Of a DNA stretch of 28,231 bases, positions 15,912-22,963 are shown in pieces. Where the stretch lies: the NCBI GenBank assembly GCA_045545455.1, contig JAZQAY010000076.1, positions 1-28,231 on the forward strand. The letters run 5' to 3'. The first letter of the stretch is position 1, and every line of letters begins with the position of its first letter. Below the pieces are notes generated by a model. The model saw only the letters and a list, made by a program, of their open reading frames with translations, did not search any database and was not told where the DNA came from. This stretch comes from RUG754 sp045545455. Lineage in GTDB: Bacteria > Bacillota > Clostridia > Peptostreptococcales > Anaerovoracaceae. Made by a program: the position numbers and the translations under genes.

Positions 15912-16460
15912 CTATCTGCTTTCAAAAATGATTTCGGCAAGTCCTTTGATCTCAGCCAGGGACTCAGGCTGCTCATGAAGATCCGTGGGCTTGTTTGCGG
16001 AGTATGATTTACTGAATACCTTATCCCATCCGAGGTAGTCACAGATGCACCAGAACTGCTTCTCTATTATCTCGTACTGTGGATCATATAGTCCTGCCTC
16101 ACCGATAACGATGGTCCCTACCTTCTTAGGGTATTTCATGAACTCCTCGTGACATGCGTAGAACTTATCCATGACGAGTTTGAGCTGAGCGGTCACTCCC
16201 CACCAGTAAACAGGCGTTGCGAAGAGCAAAAAATCCGCTTCCTTTACCAGCTTGTTTATCTCGATAGAATCATCTTCGAATATGCAGTCGCCGCTTCTCA
16301 TGCAGGCATCGCAGCCTTCACATGGGATAATATGAGTGTCAGCCGCCTTTATCTCCTGTACTTCTATATCAGGATATTCACCCAGTCCTTCTCTTAATGC
16401 TTTAAGCGCTTCTACAGTATTCCCTTCCCTGGGGCTTCCGTTAAAGATCAAAAGTTTCAT
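15912..16460 (-). CDS. Flavodoxin family Fe-S-type flavoprotein (NADPH-dependent FMN reductase fold)
   Basis: Protein of 182 aa with a flavodoxin-like fold. FNGSPREGNT (6-15) is the FMN phosphate loop, FATPVYWWG (about 75-83) the second flavin contact. Cys47, Cys50, Cys53 and Cys59 form C-x2-C-x2-C-x5-C, the compact pattern known for [4Fe-4S] in iron-sulfur flavoproteins of anaerobes. It would pass electrons in the cytoplasm, possibly to oxygen, quinones or other acceptors. GGGAGG eight bases before the ATG. First gene of a unit with dinB (gap 3 bp), an odd pairing. A similar gene with the same Cys pattern lies at 19540-20082. Confidence 0.88.
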   Translation of the reverse strand: MKLLIFNGSPREGNTVEALKALREGLGEYPDIEVQEIKAADTHIIPCEGCDACMRSGDCIFEDDSIEINKLVKEADFLLFATPVYWWGVTAQLKLVMDKFYACHEEFMKYPKKVGTIVIGEAGLYDPQYEIIEKQFWCICDYLGWDKVFSKSYSANKPTDLHEQPESLAEIKGLAEIIFESR

Positions 16461-16488
16461 ACACAGGTCCTCCCTTAAAAGATAATTA

Positions 16489-16497
16489 ATTATATCA
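16489..16497 (-). promoter_or_regulatory. Extended -10 promoter of the flavoprotein-dinB unit
   Basis: TGATATAAT on the minus strand, about 29 bp before the flavoprotein ATG. The -35 position (TTTATT) is weak, as expected for an extended -10 type. Confidence 0.55.
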
Positions 16498-16533
16498 TCT
16501 GAAAGGTCTGAAATAAATACTTTTGGCTGGTAT

Positions 16534-16564
16534 ATAAAAAAAGGACTCTTTAAAGAGTCCTTTT
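16534..16564 (-). terminator. Terminator overlapping the radical SAM stop codon
   Basis: Perfect 26-bp palindrome (16539-16564; half-site AAAAGGACTCTTT) followed on the minus strand by a T run. The stem encodes the last codons (KRTL) and the TAA of the radical SAM gene. Confidence 0.85.
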
Positions 16565-17431
16565 GTTTCTTCTTATGGCAGCCATCATGTCCAGGTTCCC
16601 GTGGTTGATCTCATGGTCGAGAGCAGCTACGATGGAATCCTTTCTCTTAAGGAAGTCCGGGCCTGTCAGGTTCTTTCCGGACACGGTGTGATGGGTTATG
16701 AAGGTGCAGTCGCAGGTGAGATGCTCGACAAAGGTCTTGAGCTCGATGAGCAGTTCCTTTTCGGATAAGGGCGTGAACTCACCCTTTTCGGCCTCTTCAA
16801 GAAGAGGTGTTCCCGGGAAGAGCACCAGGCCTCCTGTTCCCACAAGCATGGGATCGCACTGGCTGAAGATCTCAGCTGAGTGGATGGCATGCTCAATGCT
16901 GTGCTCCTTTCCTGCAGTGCCGTTTAAGAAGGTAAGCCAGAAGTCGATCCCGGCATCTTTTAACTTACCGCACTGTTCGATGATGTCTTCTGCGTGATAG
17001 CCTTTGTTTATTCTGTCGAGGGTCCAGTCGTCCCCGCTTTCGGTTCCAAGGGAGATCTCACGAAGTCCCATGTCCTTAAGACTCTTCAGCTGCTCAACGG
17101 TCTTATTCCTGATATCGGTAACGCGGGTAGCGGCATAAATATTTTCCATCTCGGGAAGGTATTTATTAATCATCTCAAGGATGGGCGCCAGCTTGTCGTA
17201 GGTCATGCAGAGAGGATTGGCTGAGAGAAGCTGGATGGTCCTGGCATCAGGCACGATGCCCGCCAGCTCCTTAAGGTCCTCCCCTATCCACTCCATAGGC
17301 TGAAGGGCAAAATCCACATTCCTGTACATTGTGCAGAACTTACAGCTGTTATGGGTGCAGCCCTGAGTTATCTGAAGAAGAGGAAACGTGGGCCAGTATG
17401 GGTTTCTGTAAACGGTTTCTGTGAAATGCAT
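16550..17431 (-). CDS. Radical SAM protein, CX4CX2C type
   Basis: Protein of 293 aa. The Fe-S/SAM motif is Cys25-x4-Cys30-x2-Cys33 in QGCTHNSCKFCTMY, one residue longer than the standard CX3CX2C. The rest follows a TIM-barrel radical SAM/Elp3-like layout: IQLLSANPLCM, IYAATRVTDI, LREISLGTESGDD, LTFLNGTAG, GTGGLVLFPGTPL. I recall this CxHNxCxFC group as widespread in anaerobic Firmicutes with no assigned reaction. No SPASM or B12 domain is seen. The ATG at 17431 has AAAGGAG seven bases upstream. It is a single-gene unit, closed by the terminator that overlaps its stop and divergent from the TetR gene, which may control it. Confidence 0.85.
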   Translation of the reverse strand: MHFTETVYRNPYWPTFPLLQITQGCTHNSCKFCTMYRNVDFALQPMEWIGEDLKELAGIVPDARTIQLLSANPLCMTYDKLAPILEMINKYLPEMENIYAATRVTDIRNKTVEQLKSLKDMGLREISLGTESGDDWTLDRINKGYHAEDIIEQCGKLKDAGIDFWLTFLNGTAGKEHSIEHAIHSAEIFSQCDPMLVGTGGLVLFPGTPLLEEAEKGEFTPLSEKELLIELKTFVEHLTCDCTFITHHTVSGKNLTGPDFLKRKDSIVAALDHEINHGNLDMMAAIRRNKRTL

Positions 17432-17489
17432 ATATTTACTCCTTTCCGGTTAAAATATCTTTGTTACAAGCATATTTTAAGGCAGGATA

Positions 17490-17518
17490 TTGCAAAAAAC
17501 CACTTACAGAAGTATAAT
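17490..17518 (+). promoter_or_regulatory. Promoter of the TetR regulator gene
   Basis: TTGCAA (17490-17495), 17-bp spacer, TATAAT (17513-17518). A second TATAAT at 17524-17529 lacks a well-spaced -35. Confidence 0.55.
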
Positions 17519-17523
17519 TATGT

Positions 17524-17554
17524 TATAATTTCTTACATAAATTATATTTTGTAA
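17524..17554. promoter_or_regulatory. Possible TetR operator
   Basis: Two overlapping inverted repeats downstream of the promoter: TATAATTT-N7-AAATTATA (17524-17546) and TTACA-N12-TGTAA (17533-17554). They sit where a repressor would block the TetR gene. AT-richness makes chance repeats likely, so this is tentative. Confidence 0.35.
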
Positions 17555-17569
17555 TATTTTGGAGGAAAA

Positions 17570-18094
17570 ATGGCTGAACGCACTAAGATCTGGATAGCTG
17601 AAACCATGAAAAAACTCATGATGAAGAAGCCTCTGGATAAGATAAGAGTGACTGAAATATGTAAGGAAGCGGATATTGAAAGGCCCACTTTCTATTACCA
17701 CTTCAGGGATAAATACGATCTGGTCGCGTGGATCTTCTTTCATGATGCCTTTGAGACGGATATAGTTTCGGTCGAATCGTCGGCCAAGGCCATGAGCAGG
17801 ATGAAGAACGATATCATCTTTTACAAAAGAGCCTATGAGGACCAGTCCCAGAATGCTCTTTGGAAATACATGCTTGAATACTTCACAAGGCGCTACAGCG
17901 ACCTTGCCATGGAAAAACTAGGTACTTCTACTCTGGATCCTCAGGTCGCCTACAGTATACGCTTCTACTGCACAGGAGCAGTCGGCATGACCCGGGAATG
18001 GGTCCTGAATGACAATATAACTTCAGCGGAGACCGTCGTCCAGATGATGTTCGCTTCCATGCCTGAGAATCTGAGAGAAATATATTTCAAATAA
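17570..18094 (+). CDS. TetR/AcrR family transcriptional regulator
   Basis: TetR-family protein of 174 aa. Residues about 1-55 are the DNA-binding domain: LDKIRVTEICKEADIERPTFYYHFRDKYDLV, where the recognition helix ends in the family mark FYYHFxxKxxL. The C-terminal part is of the short type seen in DhaS-like regulators (TetR_C_8-like), with aromatic-rich helices and AVGMTREWV. Ligand unknown. GGAGG lies six bases before the ATG. It is divergent from the CX4CX2C radical SAM gene, 138 bp apart, so control of that gene as well as itself is plausible but not shown. Confidence 0.88.
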   Translation: MAERTKIWIAETMKKLMMKKPLDKIRVTEICKEADIERPTFYYHFRDKYDLVAWIFFHDAFETDIVSVESSAKAMSRMKNDIIFYKRAYEDQSQNALWKYMLEYFTRRYSDLAMEKLGTSTLDPQVAYSIRFYCTGAVGMTREWVLNDNITSAETVVQMMFASMPENLREIYFK

Positions 18095-18130
18095 AGAAAA
18101 GGCACTCCATTTAATGGAATGCCTTTCCTT
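18095..18130. terminator. Bidirectional terminator between TetR and XRE genes
   Basis: Stem AAAGGCA-C-TCCATT / AATGGA-A-TGCCTTT (18098-18126) with one mismatch and T-rich flanks on both sides. Confidence 0.85.
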
Positions 18131-18139
18131 TATCTTTTG

Positions 18140-18823
18140 TCATTTTAAAATATATGCTTCCTGATCCTCCGTGCCGAGATTTTTTACAACGGCTGTGAAG
18201 AACAGCGTCTTGTATACAAGCCTGTCTCCGTACTGCGAGTCATAATCCGTTTCGTAGCGGAATCTCGGGGCCTGGTCGAATTGTGTCACTGCTATGTAAT
18301 CCGATACGGTAAACGTTCCTAACAGCAGTATGATGCAGCCGAGGATAACCAAAAACCTCTTGCCTCTGTTCTGTATAATGGGCTTTATTATCAGGTATAT
18401 ACCGGAAACCAAGATTATGCTCCCCAGCAGCGCATAGTTTCCTCCCCAGCTGCTGTCGCTTGGGAACATCACCAGTGCGGATATGATGATGAACGTTCCG
18501 AATACCGAAAGAAGATTGCCCGTTATACCTAAAATACTTCTTTTGACAGCATTCTTGCTGTATTCTGCCATCGCTACGGCAGTTTCTTTTGTTTCCTTAT
18601 CCATTTTCTCGCTTTTCCTTTCACCTTTTATGATCTCCGGGATGCTGACGTCATAGAGTTCGGCGATCTCCACCAGCATGCTGATATCAGGCATATTGCT
18701 TCCGGTCTCCCATCTCGATACCGTTCTGTTGGAGACGTTGAGTTTCTCAGCCAGACTCTCCTGAGTCATGTTTTTTTCTTTTCTCAATTCCTTAAGGAAT
18801 GTTCCGATCTTGATCTGATCCAT
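18140..18823 (-). CDS. XRE family helix-turn-helix regulator with three membrane segments
   Basis: Protein of 227 aa. Residues about 6-62 are an HTH_3/Cro-C1 domain (IGTFLKELRKEKNMTQESLAEKL, then NVSNRTVSRWETG). A linker (63-98) leads to three hydrophobic helices (about 100-121, 130-150, 156-178) and an extracytoplasmic-looking C-terminal stretch of about 50 residues. The layout suits a membrane-tethered repressor that reports envelope state. A perfect AAAGGAGGT ribosome binding site precedes the ATG at 18823. No partner gene shares its transcript. The palindrome at 18915-18926 may be its own operator. Similar HTH-plus-TM proteins are common in Clostridia and their targets are mostly unknown. 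Confidence 0.88.
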   Translation of the reverse strand: MDQIKIGTFLKELRKEKNMTQESLAEKLNVSNRTVSRWETGSNMPDISMLVEIAELYDVSIPEIIKGERKSEKMDKETKETAVAMAEYSKNAVKRSILGITGNLLSVFGTFIIISALVMFPSDSSWGGNYALLGSIILVSGIYLIIKPIIQNRGKRFLVILGCIILLLGTFTVSDYIAVTQFDQAPRFRYETDYDSQYGDRLVYKTLFFTAVVKNLGTEDQEAYILK

Positions 18824-18914
18824 CAGGTCGACCTCCTTTCTATGCCAAATGTTACCGTCTGCCGGATCTTTTTAACACGACACAAAGCGAGAAAATGCCG
18901 TATTTTTTCATTTA

Positions 18915-18926
18915 GACAAACTTGTC
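18915..18926. promoter_or_regulatory. Candidate XRE operator
   Basis: Perfect 12-bp palindrome GACAA-AC-TTGTC about 90 bp upstream of the XRE gene start. Short symmetric sites of this kind suit Cro/C1-type dimers. No clear -10/-35 pair was found beside it. Confidence 0.3.
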
Positions 18927-18982
18927 CACATCTTTTTTCTTATTTTATCATTACAGCTCTTAAAAGTAAAAGACCTGGAAAC

Positions 18983-19020
18983 AAAAATTGGCAAAGAACC
19001 GGTCTCTGCCAACTTTTTTT
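18983..19020 (-). terminator. Terminator of the SDR-hydrolase-flavoprotein-lipoprotein operon
   Basis: TTGGCA / TGCCAA stem (18988-19012) with T runs on both sides, directly after the lipoprotein stop. Confidence 0.7.
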
Positions 19021-19571
19021 TATTCAGCGTTTTCTATGGTTACAGTTACATCGGTTTCTCCGAGCATATCAGTCAGCTCTTCCTGAGTCTTTCCTTCTAT
19101 ATGACCAAGCCTCGTGTAACTCCAGGAGTTGGAGCCGTAAAATACTACGATCTGATTTCCCGAATACAGCACTATATCTCCTGCACCCGTGGTGGTCTGC
19201 ATGTCATTTCTCGGGAGATTCTGTCCAATGGAGCCCACCTGCTCAAAGCCTCCGTACATGGACATCCCTATGGTAATCGGTCCCTCCGATGCGATTCCCT
19301 TCAGAGCCCTGACAGAATCATTATCTTCCCATGTAACTTCCAGTTCTGTGTCATTTATATAGAATCTCATCATTTCCTCAGATTCCTCTGTTTCTTCAGT
19401 TACTTCCTCTTCAGTTTCAGTTACTTCCTCTGTCTCTACAGCGGGTTCAGCCTCATCTGCTGCAGCATCATTATTCCCGCAGCCGCAAAGCATTAAACCC
19501 ATTAAGATCAGAATTACGATCCCGAAGAAAACTCTTTTTTTAAGCCAGCGCTTTTCCGAACTCATATGCAT
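19020..19571 (-). CDS. Lipoprotein with cyclophilin-like fold domain
   Basis: Protein of 183 aa. Positive N-terminus, hydrophobic helix (14-28) and lipobox LCGC with the lipid-bearing Cys31. An acidic Glu/Thr linker (about 34-66) spans the cell-wall zone. Residues about 67-183 look like the cyclophilin-like fold domain (PF18050 type), with IGMSMYGGFEQVGSIGQNLPR, GAGDIVLYSGNQIVVFYGSNSWSYTRLG. Such domains occur next to flavodoxin genes in Firmicutes but lack a proven proline isomerase role. The first ATG (19571) lies within the flavoprotein gene (32-bp overlap); an alternative ATG is at 19565. Last gene of the LysR-linked unit. Confidence 0.85.
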   Translation of the reverse strand: MHMSSEKRWLKKRVFFGIVILILMGLMLCGCGNNDAAADEAEPAVETEEVTETEEEVTEETEESEEMMRFYINDTELEVTWEDNDSVRALKGIASEGPITIGMSMYGGFEQVGSIGQNLPRNDMQTTTGAGDIVLYSGNQIVVFYGSNSWSYTRLGHIEGKTQEELTDMLGETDVTVTIENAE

Positions 19572-20082
19572 CCTTAAGTTCCTCTTCCCTTCCTGAAGCC
19601 TCTGCCATACCGGTCACACCGCCCAGGAAGAAGGACCCTTTAAACTCAGCTTTAGAGAAGCAATCCACCCAGCCGTTGAGACCGCTCACAGCCTTCTCAT
19701 ATACGTAGTCCTCATCCTCTGCTGCCGTGGAAAGCATATATACGTTCCTGAACTTATAGTCCGAAGGAAACAGCGGGTTCAGTCTGTCAAGGAGAGTCTT
19801 CATCTGACCGCTCATCTCATAATAGTAGATCGGTGTGGCGAAAACGAGAGTATCCGCGTTAAGTACCTTCTCAGCTATTGCGACCGCATCGTCATTGATC
19901 ACGCATTTTTTGGTTGTTTGACAAGCCAGGCATCCTTTGCAGAAGCCGATGGTTTTTCCCTTGAGGCTTACTACCTCCACATCGTGTCCGGCGGTCCTTG
20001 CTCCCTCTGCGACCTTATCTGCCACAATATCAGAATTGCTTCTGGCCCTTATGCTGGTCGTTATGATCAAAACCTTGCTCAT
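19540..20082 (-). CDS. Flavodoxin family Fe-S-type flavoprotein
   Basis: Protein of 180 aa. FMN loop TTSIRARSNSD (8-18), second flavin contact FATPIYYYEMSGQMK, and Cys48-x2-Cys51-x2-Cys54-x5-Cys60, the same Cys spacing as the flavoprotein at 15912-16460. This suggests an FMN plus [4Fe-4S] redox protein of the iron-sulfur flavoprotein type. Third in the operon, 15 bp after the hydrolase, with its end overlapping the lipoprotein start. The two flavoproteins share fold and motif but are clearly diverged, so they are not a recent duplication. Confidence 0.88.
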   Translation of the reverse strand: MSKVLIITTSIRARSNSDIVADKVAEGARTAGHDVEVVSLKGKTIGFCKGCLACQTTKKCVINDDAVAIAEKVLNADTLVFATPIYYYEMSGQMKTLLDRLNPLFPSDYKFRNVYMLSTAAEDEDYVYEKAVSGLNGWVDCFSKAEFKGSFFLGGVTGMAEASGREEELKDAYEFGKALA

Positions 20083-20097
20083 ATGTTTTCTCCTTCT

Positions 20098-21099
20098 CTA
20101 TTTCAGATACTTGTCAAAGAACTCTTCGAGCTTATCAAAGGGAATCGCATTTGTGCTTCCGCCGTCATAGAGGTCTGTATGAACAGCACCGGGGATGACC
20201 AGAAGCTCCTTGTTGTCGGTATATTTGCTGTCTTTTATCATGTTTTCATAGGCGTCTTTTCCGAAATAGAATGAATGAGCCTTATCGCCGTGCATGATCA
20301 TGACAGCAGATCTGATCTCGTTTGAGTACATAAGGATAGGCTGGTTCAGGAAAGATTCACATCCGATCACGTTCCAGCCACCGTTGGAGTTTAGAGATCT
20401 CTCGTGATATCCTCTGTCTGTCTTGTAATAGTCGTAATAGTCTTTTACGAAGAACGGTGCGTCTTCCGGAAGCGGATCCACAACTCCGCCTCCCAGCTTA
20501 TACTCTCCTGCCTTAAGGTCTTCCAGCCTCTGAGCGCACATGGCTTTTCTTGCTTCGTAGCGCTTCTCTTCGCTGTCATCTGCATCGAAATATCCCTTGG
20601 CATTTACTCTTGTCATGTCATACATGGTGGATGCCACGGTCGCCTTGATACGTGTGTCGAGAGCAGCGGTATTTATGGCCATTCCGCCCCATCCGCAGAT
20701 TCCGATGATTCCTATGCGCTCAGTATCCACCTTTTCATTCAGTGACAGAAAATCAACTGCTGCCATGAAGTCTTCTGTATTGATGTCGGGAGATGCCATA
20801 TACCTAACATTTCCTCCGCTCTCACCCGTAAAGGAAGGATCGAATGCTACAGTGAGGAATCCCCTCTCTGCCATCGTCTGCGCATAGAGACCTGAGCACT
20901 GCTCTTTTACAGCTCCGAAAGGTCCGCAGACAGCTATGGCAGGAAGCTTTCCTTCCACGCCTTTAGGTGTATACATGTCCGCTGCCAGAGTTATACCATA
21001 ACGGTTCAGAAAGGTAACCTTCTCGTGATCAACTTTATCGCTCTTGGGGAATGTCTTGTCCCACTCTTTTACCAGGTTGAGTTCTTCTTTGTATATCAT
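20098..21099 (-). CDS. Alpha/beta hydrolase, dienelactone hydrolase/YcjY-like
   Basis: Protein of 333 aa, cytoplasmic, no signal peptide. Alpha/beta-hydrolase fold with a Cys nucleophile, Cys135 in GIIGICGWGG, as in dienelactone hydrolases and YcjY-like proteins (a Ser in most other families). Probable partners are Asp272 in MHGDKAHS and His307 in PGAVHTD. The oxyanion region is CGPFGAVKEQ. Members act on esters or are poorly characterised. It lies 43 bp after the SDR gene. The Cys nucleophile predicts weak or narrow esterase activity. Substrate unknown. Confidence 0.85.
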   Translation of the reverse strand: MIYKEELNLVKEWDKTFPKSDKVDHEKVTFLNRYGITLAADMYTPKGVEGKLPAIAVCGPFGAVKEQCSGLYAQTMAERGFLTVAFDPSFTGESGGNVRYMASPDINTEDFMAAVDFLSLNEKVDTERIGIIGICGWGGMAINTAALDTRIKATVASTMYDMTRVNAKGYFDADDSEEKRYEARKAMCAQRLEDLKAGEYKLGGGVVDPLPEDAPFFVKDYYDYYKTDRGYHERSLNSNGGWNVIGCESFLNQPILMYSNEIRSAVMIMHGDKAHSFYFGKDAYENMIKDSKYTDNKELLVIPGAVHTDLYDGGSTNAIPFDKLEEFFDKYLK

Positions 21100-21142
21100 T
21101 TTGTCCTCCTGTTAATAGCTTAATATCAGTTCGCTGTATTTA

Positions 21143-21913
21143 TTAAAGAAATGCACCGTTGCAGACCTGGATCACCTGACCCTTAACGTGCTTACCCATG
21201 TCAGACGCCAGGAAAAGGCAGGCATTTGCCTGATCCATGGGATCGCATTCAGGTCCCGGGAAATATACGAAGTGCTTGCTGTACTCAAGCATCTTGGCTC
21301 CTCCCGGCTGCTCACCTGCCTTATTTGCAAGATGCGCAGGGGTTACCGTTGAACCCGGTGCTACGGCATTTATCCTTATATTTGTATCGATCAGCCTCAT
21401 GGCAACGTTCTTAGTAAGTGTATTTATAGCTCCCTTTGAAGAAGTGTATGAAGCTCCGCAGAAAGGTCTTTCTCCGTTTACTGAGGAGATATTGATAATG
21501 CAACCTTCGTTCTTAGGAAGGAATACCTTCATCGCTTCTCTGATAAATCTGAAAGGTCCGAAAACGTTTGTCTGGTAAACGTGTTCAAGCCATTCATCAT
21601 CGGTCTCGTCGATCATCTTCTGCTCTCCGATCGCAGCGTTATTGATCACTATATCCAGGTCGCCGTATGTGTCAAGCGCGGTCCTGATGACATTCTTTAC
21701 ATCATCAAGGTTCTTGTTGTCAGCAACTACACCTGTAACTTCCAGTCCCTTGTCTTTCAGTTCATTCACAGCTTCATCGAGTTTCTCTTTTCCTCTCGCC
21801 GTCATGACTACCCTGGCGCCCTCGCTTGCAAATAGTTCCGCCATGCTCTTTCCCATTCCGTAGCTTGCTCCGGAAACTATCGCGACTTTTCCATCCAGCA
21901 TTTTAGCCTGCAT
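21143..21913 (-). CDS. Short-chain dehydrogenase/reductase (SDR)
   Basis: Classical SDR of 256 aa. Cofactor motif SGASYGMG (14-21), NNAAIG (91-96), catalytic Asn116, Ser143, Tyr156 and Lys160 in YTSSK, and C-terminal VIQVCNGAFL. It would oxidise an alcohol or reduce a ketone with NAD(P)H. Arg40 after the second strand (MTARGKEK) suggests NADPH. First gene of a four-gene unit, with AAGGAGG before the ATG, divergent from a LysR gene. The substrate cannot be told; LysR-linked SDR/hydrolase/flavoprotein groups often handle small carbonyl or aromatic compounds, which is only a lead. Confidence 0.9.
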   Translation of the reverse strand: MQAKMLDGKVAIVSGASYGMGKSMAELFASEGARVVMTARGKEKLDEAVNELKDKGLEVTGVVADNKNLDDVKNVIRTALDTYGDLDIVINNAAIGEQKMIDETDDEWLEHVYQTNVFGPFRFIREAMKVFLPKNEGCIINISSVNGERPFCGASYTSSKGAINTLTKNVAMRLIDTNIRINAVAPGSTVTPAHLANKAGEQPGGAKMLEYSKHFVYFPGPECDPMDQANACLFLASDMGKHVKGQVIQVCNGAFL

Positions 21914-21942
21914 ATTCCCTACCTCCTTGTCTGTTTTTCTTA

Positions 21943-21948
21943 ATTATA
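21943..21948 (-). promoter_or_regulatory. -10 box of the SDR operon promoter
   Basis: Perfect TATAAT on the minus strand about 30 bp before the SDR ATG. The best -35 is TTAGCA at 18 bp (weak), so the promoter may need an activator such as the divergent LysR protein. Confidence 0.45.
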
Positions 21949-21953
21949 CAGTC

Positions 21954-21982
21954 TTGCAAAAAATCGTGCTAATGGTTATAAT
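21954..21982 (+). promoter_or_regulatory. Promoter of the LysR gene
   Basis: TTGCAA (21954-21959), 17-bp spacer, TATAAT (21977-21982). It lies back to back with the SDR promoter, as usual for LysR systems. Confidence 0.6.
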
Positions 21983-22003
21983 GAATATCGTGATATTCTT
22001 TAT
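21978..22003. promoter_or_regulatory. LysR operator, near-perfect 26-bp palindrome
   Basis: Core GAATATC-GT-GATATTC (21983-21998) flanked by ATAA and TTAT that also pair; only one base pair breaks symmetry. It overlaps the LysR -10 and start, so binding would repress lysR, and it is close enough to the SDR promoter to affect it. Confidence 0.6.
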
Positions 22004-22039
22004 CGGCATATCATATCCGGCTTAAAGGAGTGACAAAAA

Positions 22040-22915
22040 ATGGAAATAAGAACCCTGAGATATTTCCTTGCAGTTGCGAAAGAGGAAAACATGACAAGAG
22101 CTGCTGAATTGCTGCACGTCACGCAGCCCACCTTATCCAAACAGCTAAAGTCCCTGGAGGATGAACTGGGCAAAAAACTGTTCACAAGGCACAGCTTCAG
22201 CATAACTCTCACCGAGGAAGGAAGGCTTCTCAGGGACAGAGCTGAAGATCTGATCACAATGGCGGAGAAGATATCAAATGAATTCACTTCCATGGATGAC
22301 ATCACAGGCGGCGAGATCTACCTCGGGCTTGCTGAATCCAGTCACATAAGCTACCTGGCAAAGGCCATCAAAAAACTTAAGGAAAAATACCCCGATCTGC
22401 ACTACAACATCATAAGCGGAGATACTGAACAGGTCATAGATAAACTGAACAAAGGAATCCTCGACTTTGCAGTCCTGGCAGAAGATCCGGATCCGATAAA
22501 ATATGAGCACATCCCCTTCCCGGAAGCTGATATCTGGGGGCTCATAGTTCCCAAGGGCGATCCGCTTTCAAAGAAAACAAGGATCGAAACCGAAGATCTC
22601 ATAGGTCTTCCCCTTCTCTGTTCGGGACAGGCCTGGGAGAACGAGATACCGAAATGGGCGGGAGATGACTTTGACAAACTCAGGCTTGAGGGTTCATTCA
22701 AGCTTTCATATAACGGCGGTATCTTTACAGAAGCCGGCCTCGGTTATCTTTTGACATTTGATAAGATACTGAATACGTCGGAATCCGGCAGACTGTGTTT
22801 CCGCCCTCTTTATCCGAAACTGGAAACCAGACTGTATCTCGTATGGAAGAAGGATCAGACCTTTTCTCCCATGGCAGACCGATTCCTGAAGCAGATCCGT
22901 TCGGACTTCAAATAA
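22040..22915 (+). CDS. LysR family transcriptional regulator
   Basis: LysR protein of 291 aa, standard length. Residues 1-60 are the winged helix (MEIRTLRYFLAVAKEENMTRAA, then HVTQPTLSKQLKSLEDELG and LFTRHS). Residues about 90-291 are the effector domain, with GEIYLGLAESSHISYLAK and GLPLLCSGQAWENE. Effector unknown. AAAGGAG lies before the ATG at 22040. It is divergent from the SDR-hydrolase-flavoprotein-lipoprotein operon and should control it, by the usual LysR layout. The 26-bp palindrome at 21978-22003 is the likely autoregulatory site. Confidence 0.92.
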   Translation: MEIRTLRYFLAVAKEENMTRAAELLHVTQPTLSKQLKSLEDELGKKLFTRHSFSITLTEEGRLLRDRAEDLITMAEKISNEFTSMDDITGGEIYLGLAESSHISYLAKAIKKLKEKYPDLHYNIISGDTEQVIDKLNKGILDFAVLAEDPDPIKYEHIPFPEADIWGLIVPKGDPLSKKTRIETEDLIGLPLLCSGQAWENEIPKWAGDDFDKLRLEGSFKLSYNGGIFTEAGLGYLLTFDKILNTSESGRLCFRPLYPKLETRLYLVWKKDQTFSPMADRFLKQIRSDFK

Positions 22916-22949
22916 AACAAAACCCACATGCTGCCATGTGGGTTTTAGT
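22916..22949. terminator. Bidirectional terminator after the LysR gene
   Basis: Perfect 12-bp stem AAAACCCACATG / CATGTGGGTTTT with a 4-base loop CTGC (22919-22946). It also ends the Cys-tail gene on the other strand. Confidence 0.88.
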
Positions 22950-22963
22950 ATGCATTTATTTCT

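Noticed and set aside
16461..16550. SOS (LexA) box upstream of the flavoprotein-dinB unit
   Set aside because: No CGAAC-N4-GTTCG or close variant is present.
18842..19276. Plus-strand frame of 144 aa
   Set aside because: It runs through the terminator at 18988-19012 and into the lipoprotein gene, and has no ribosome binding site or family likeness.
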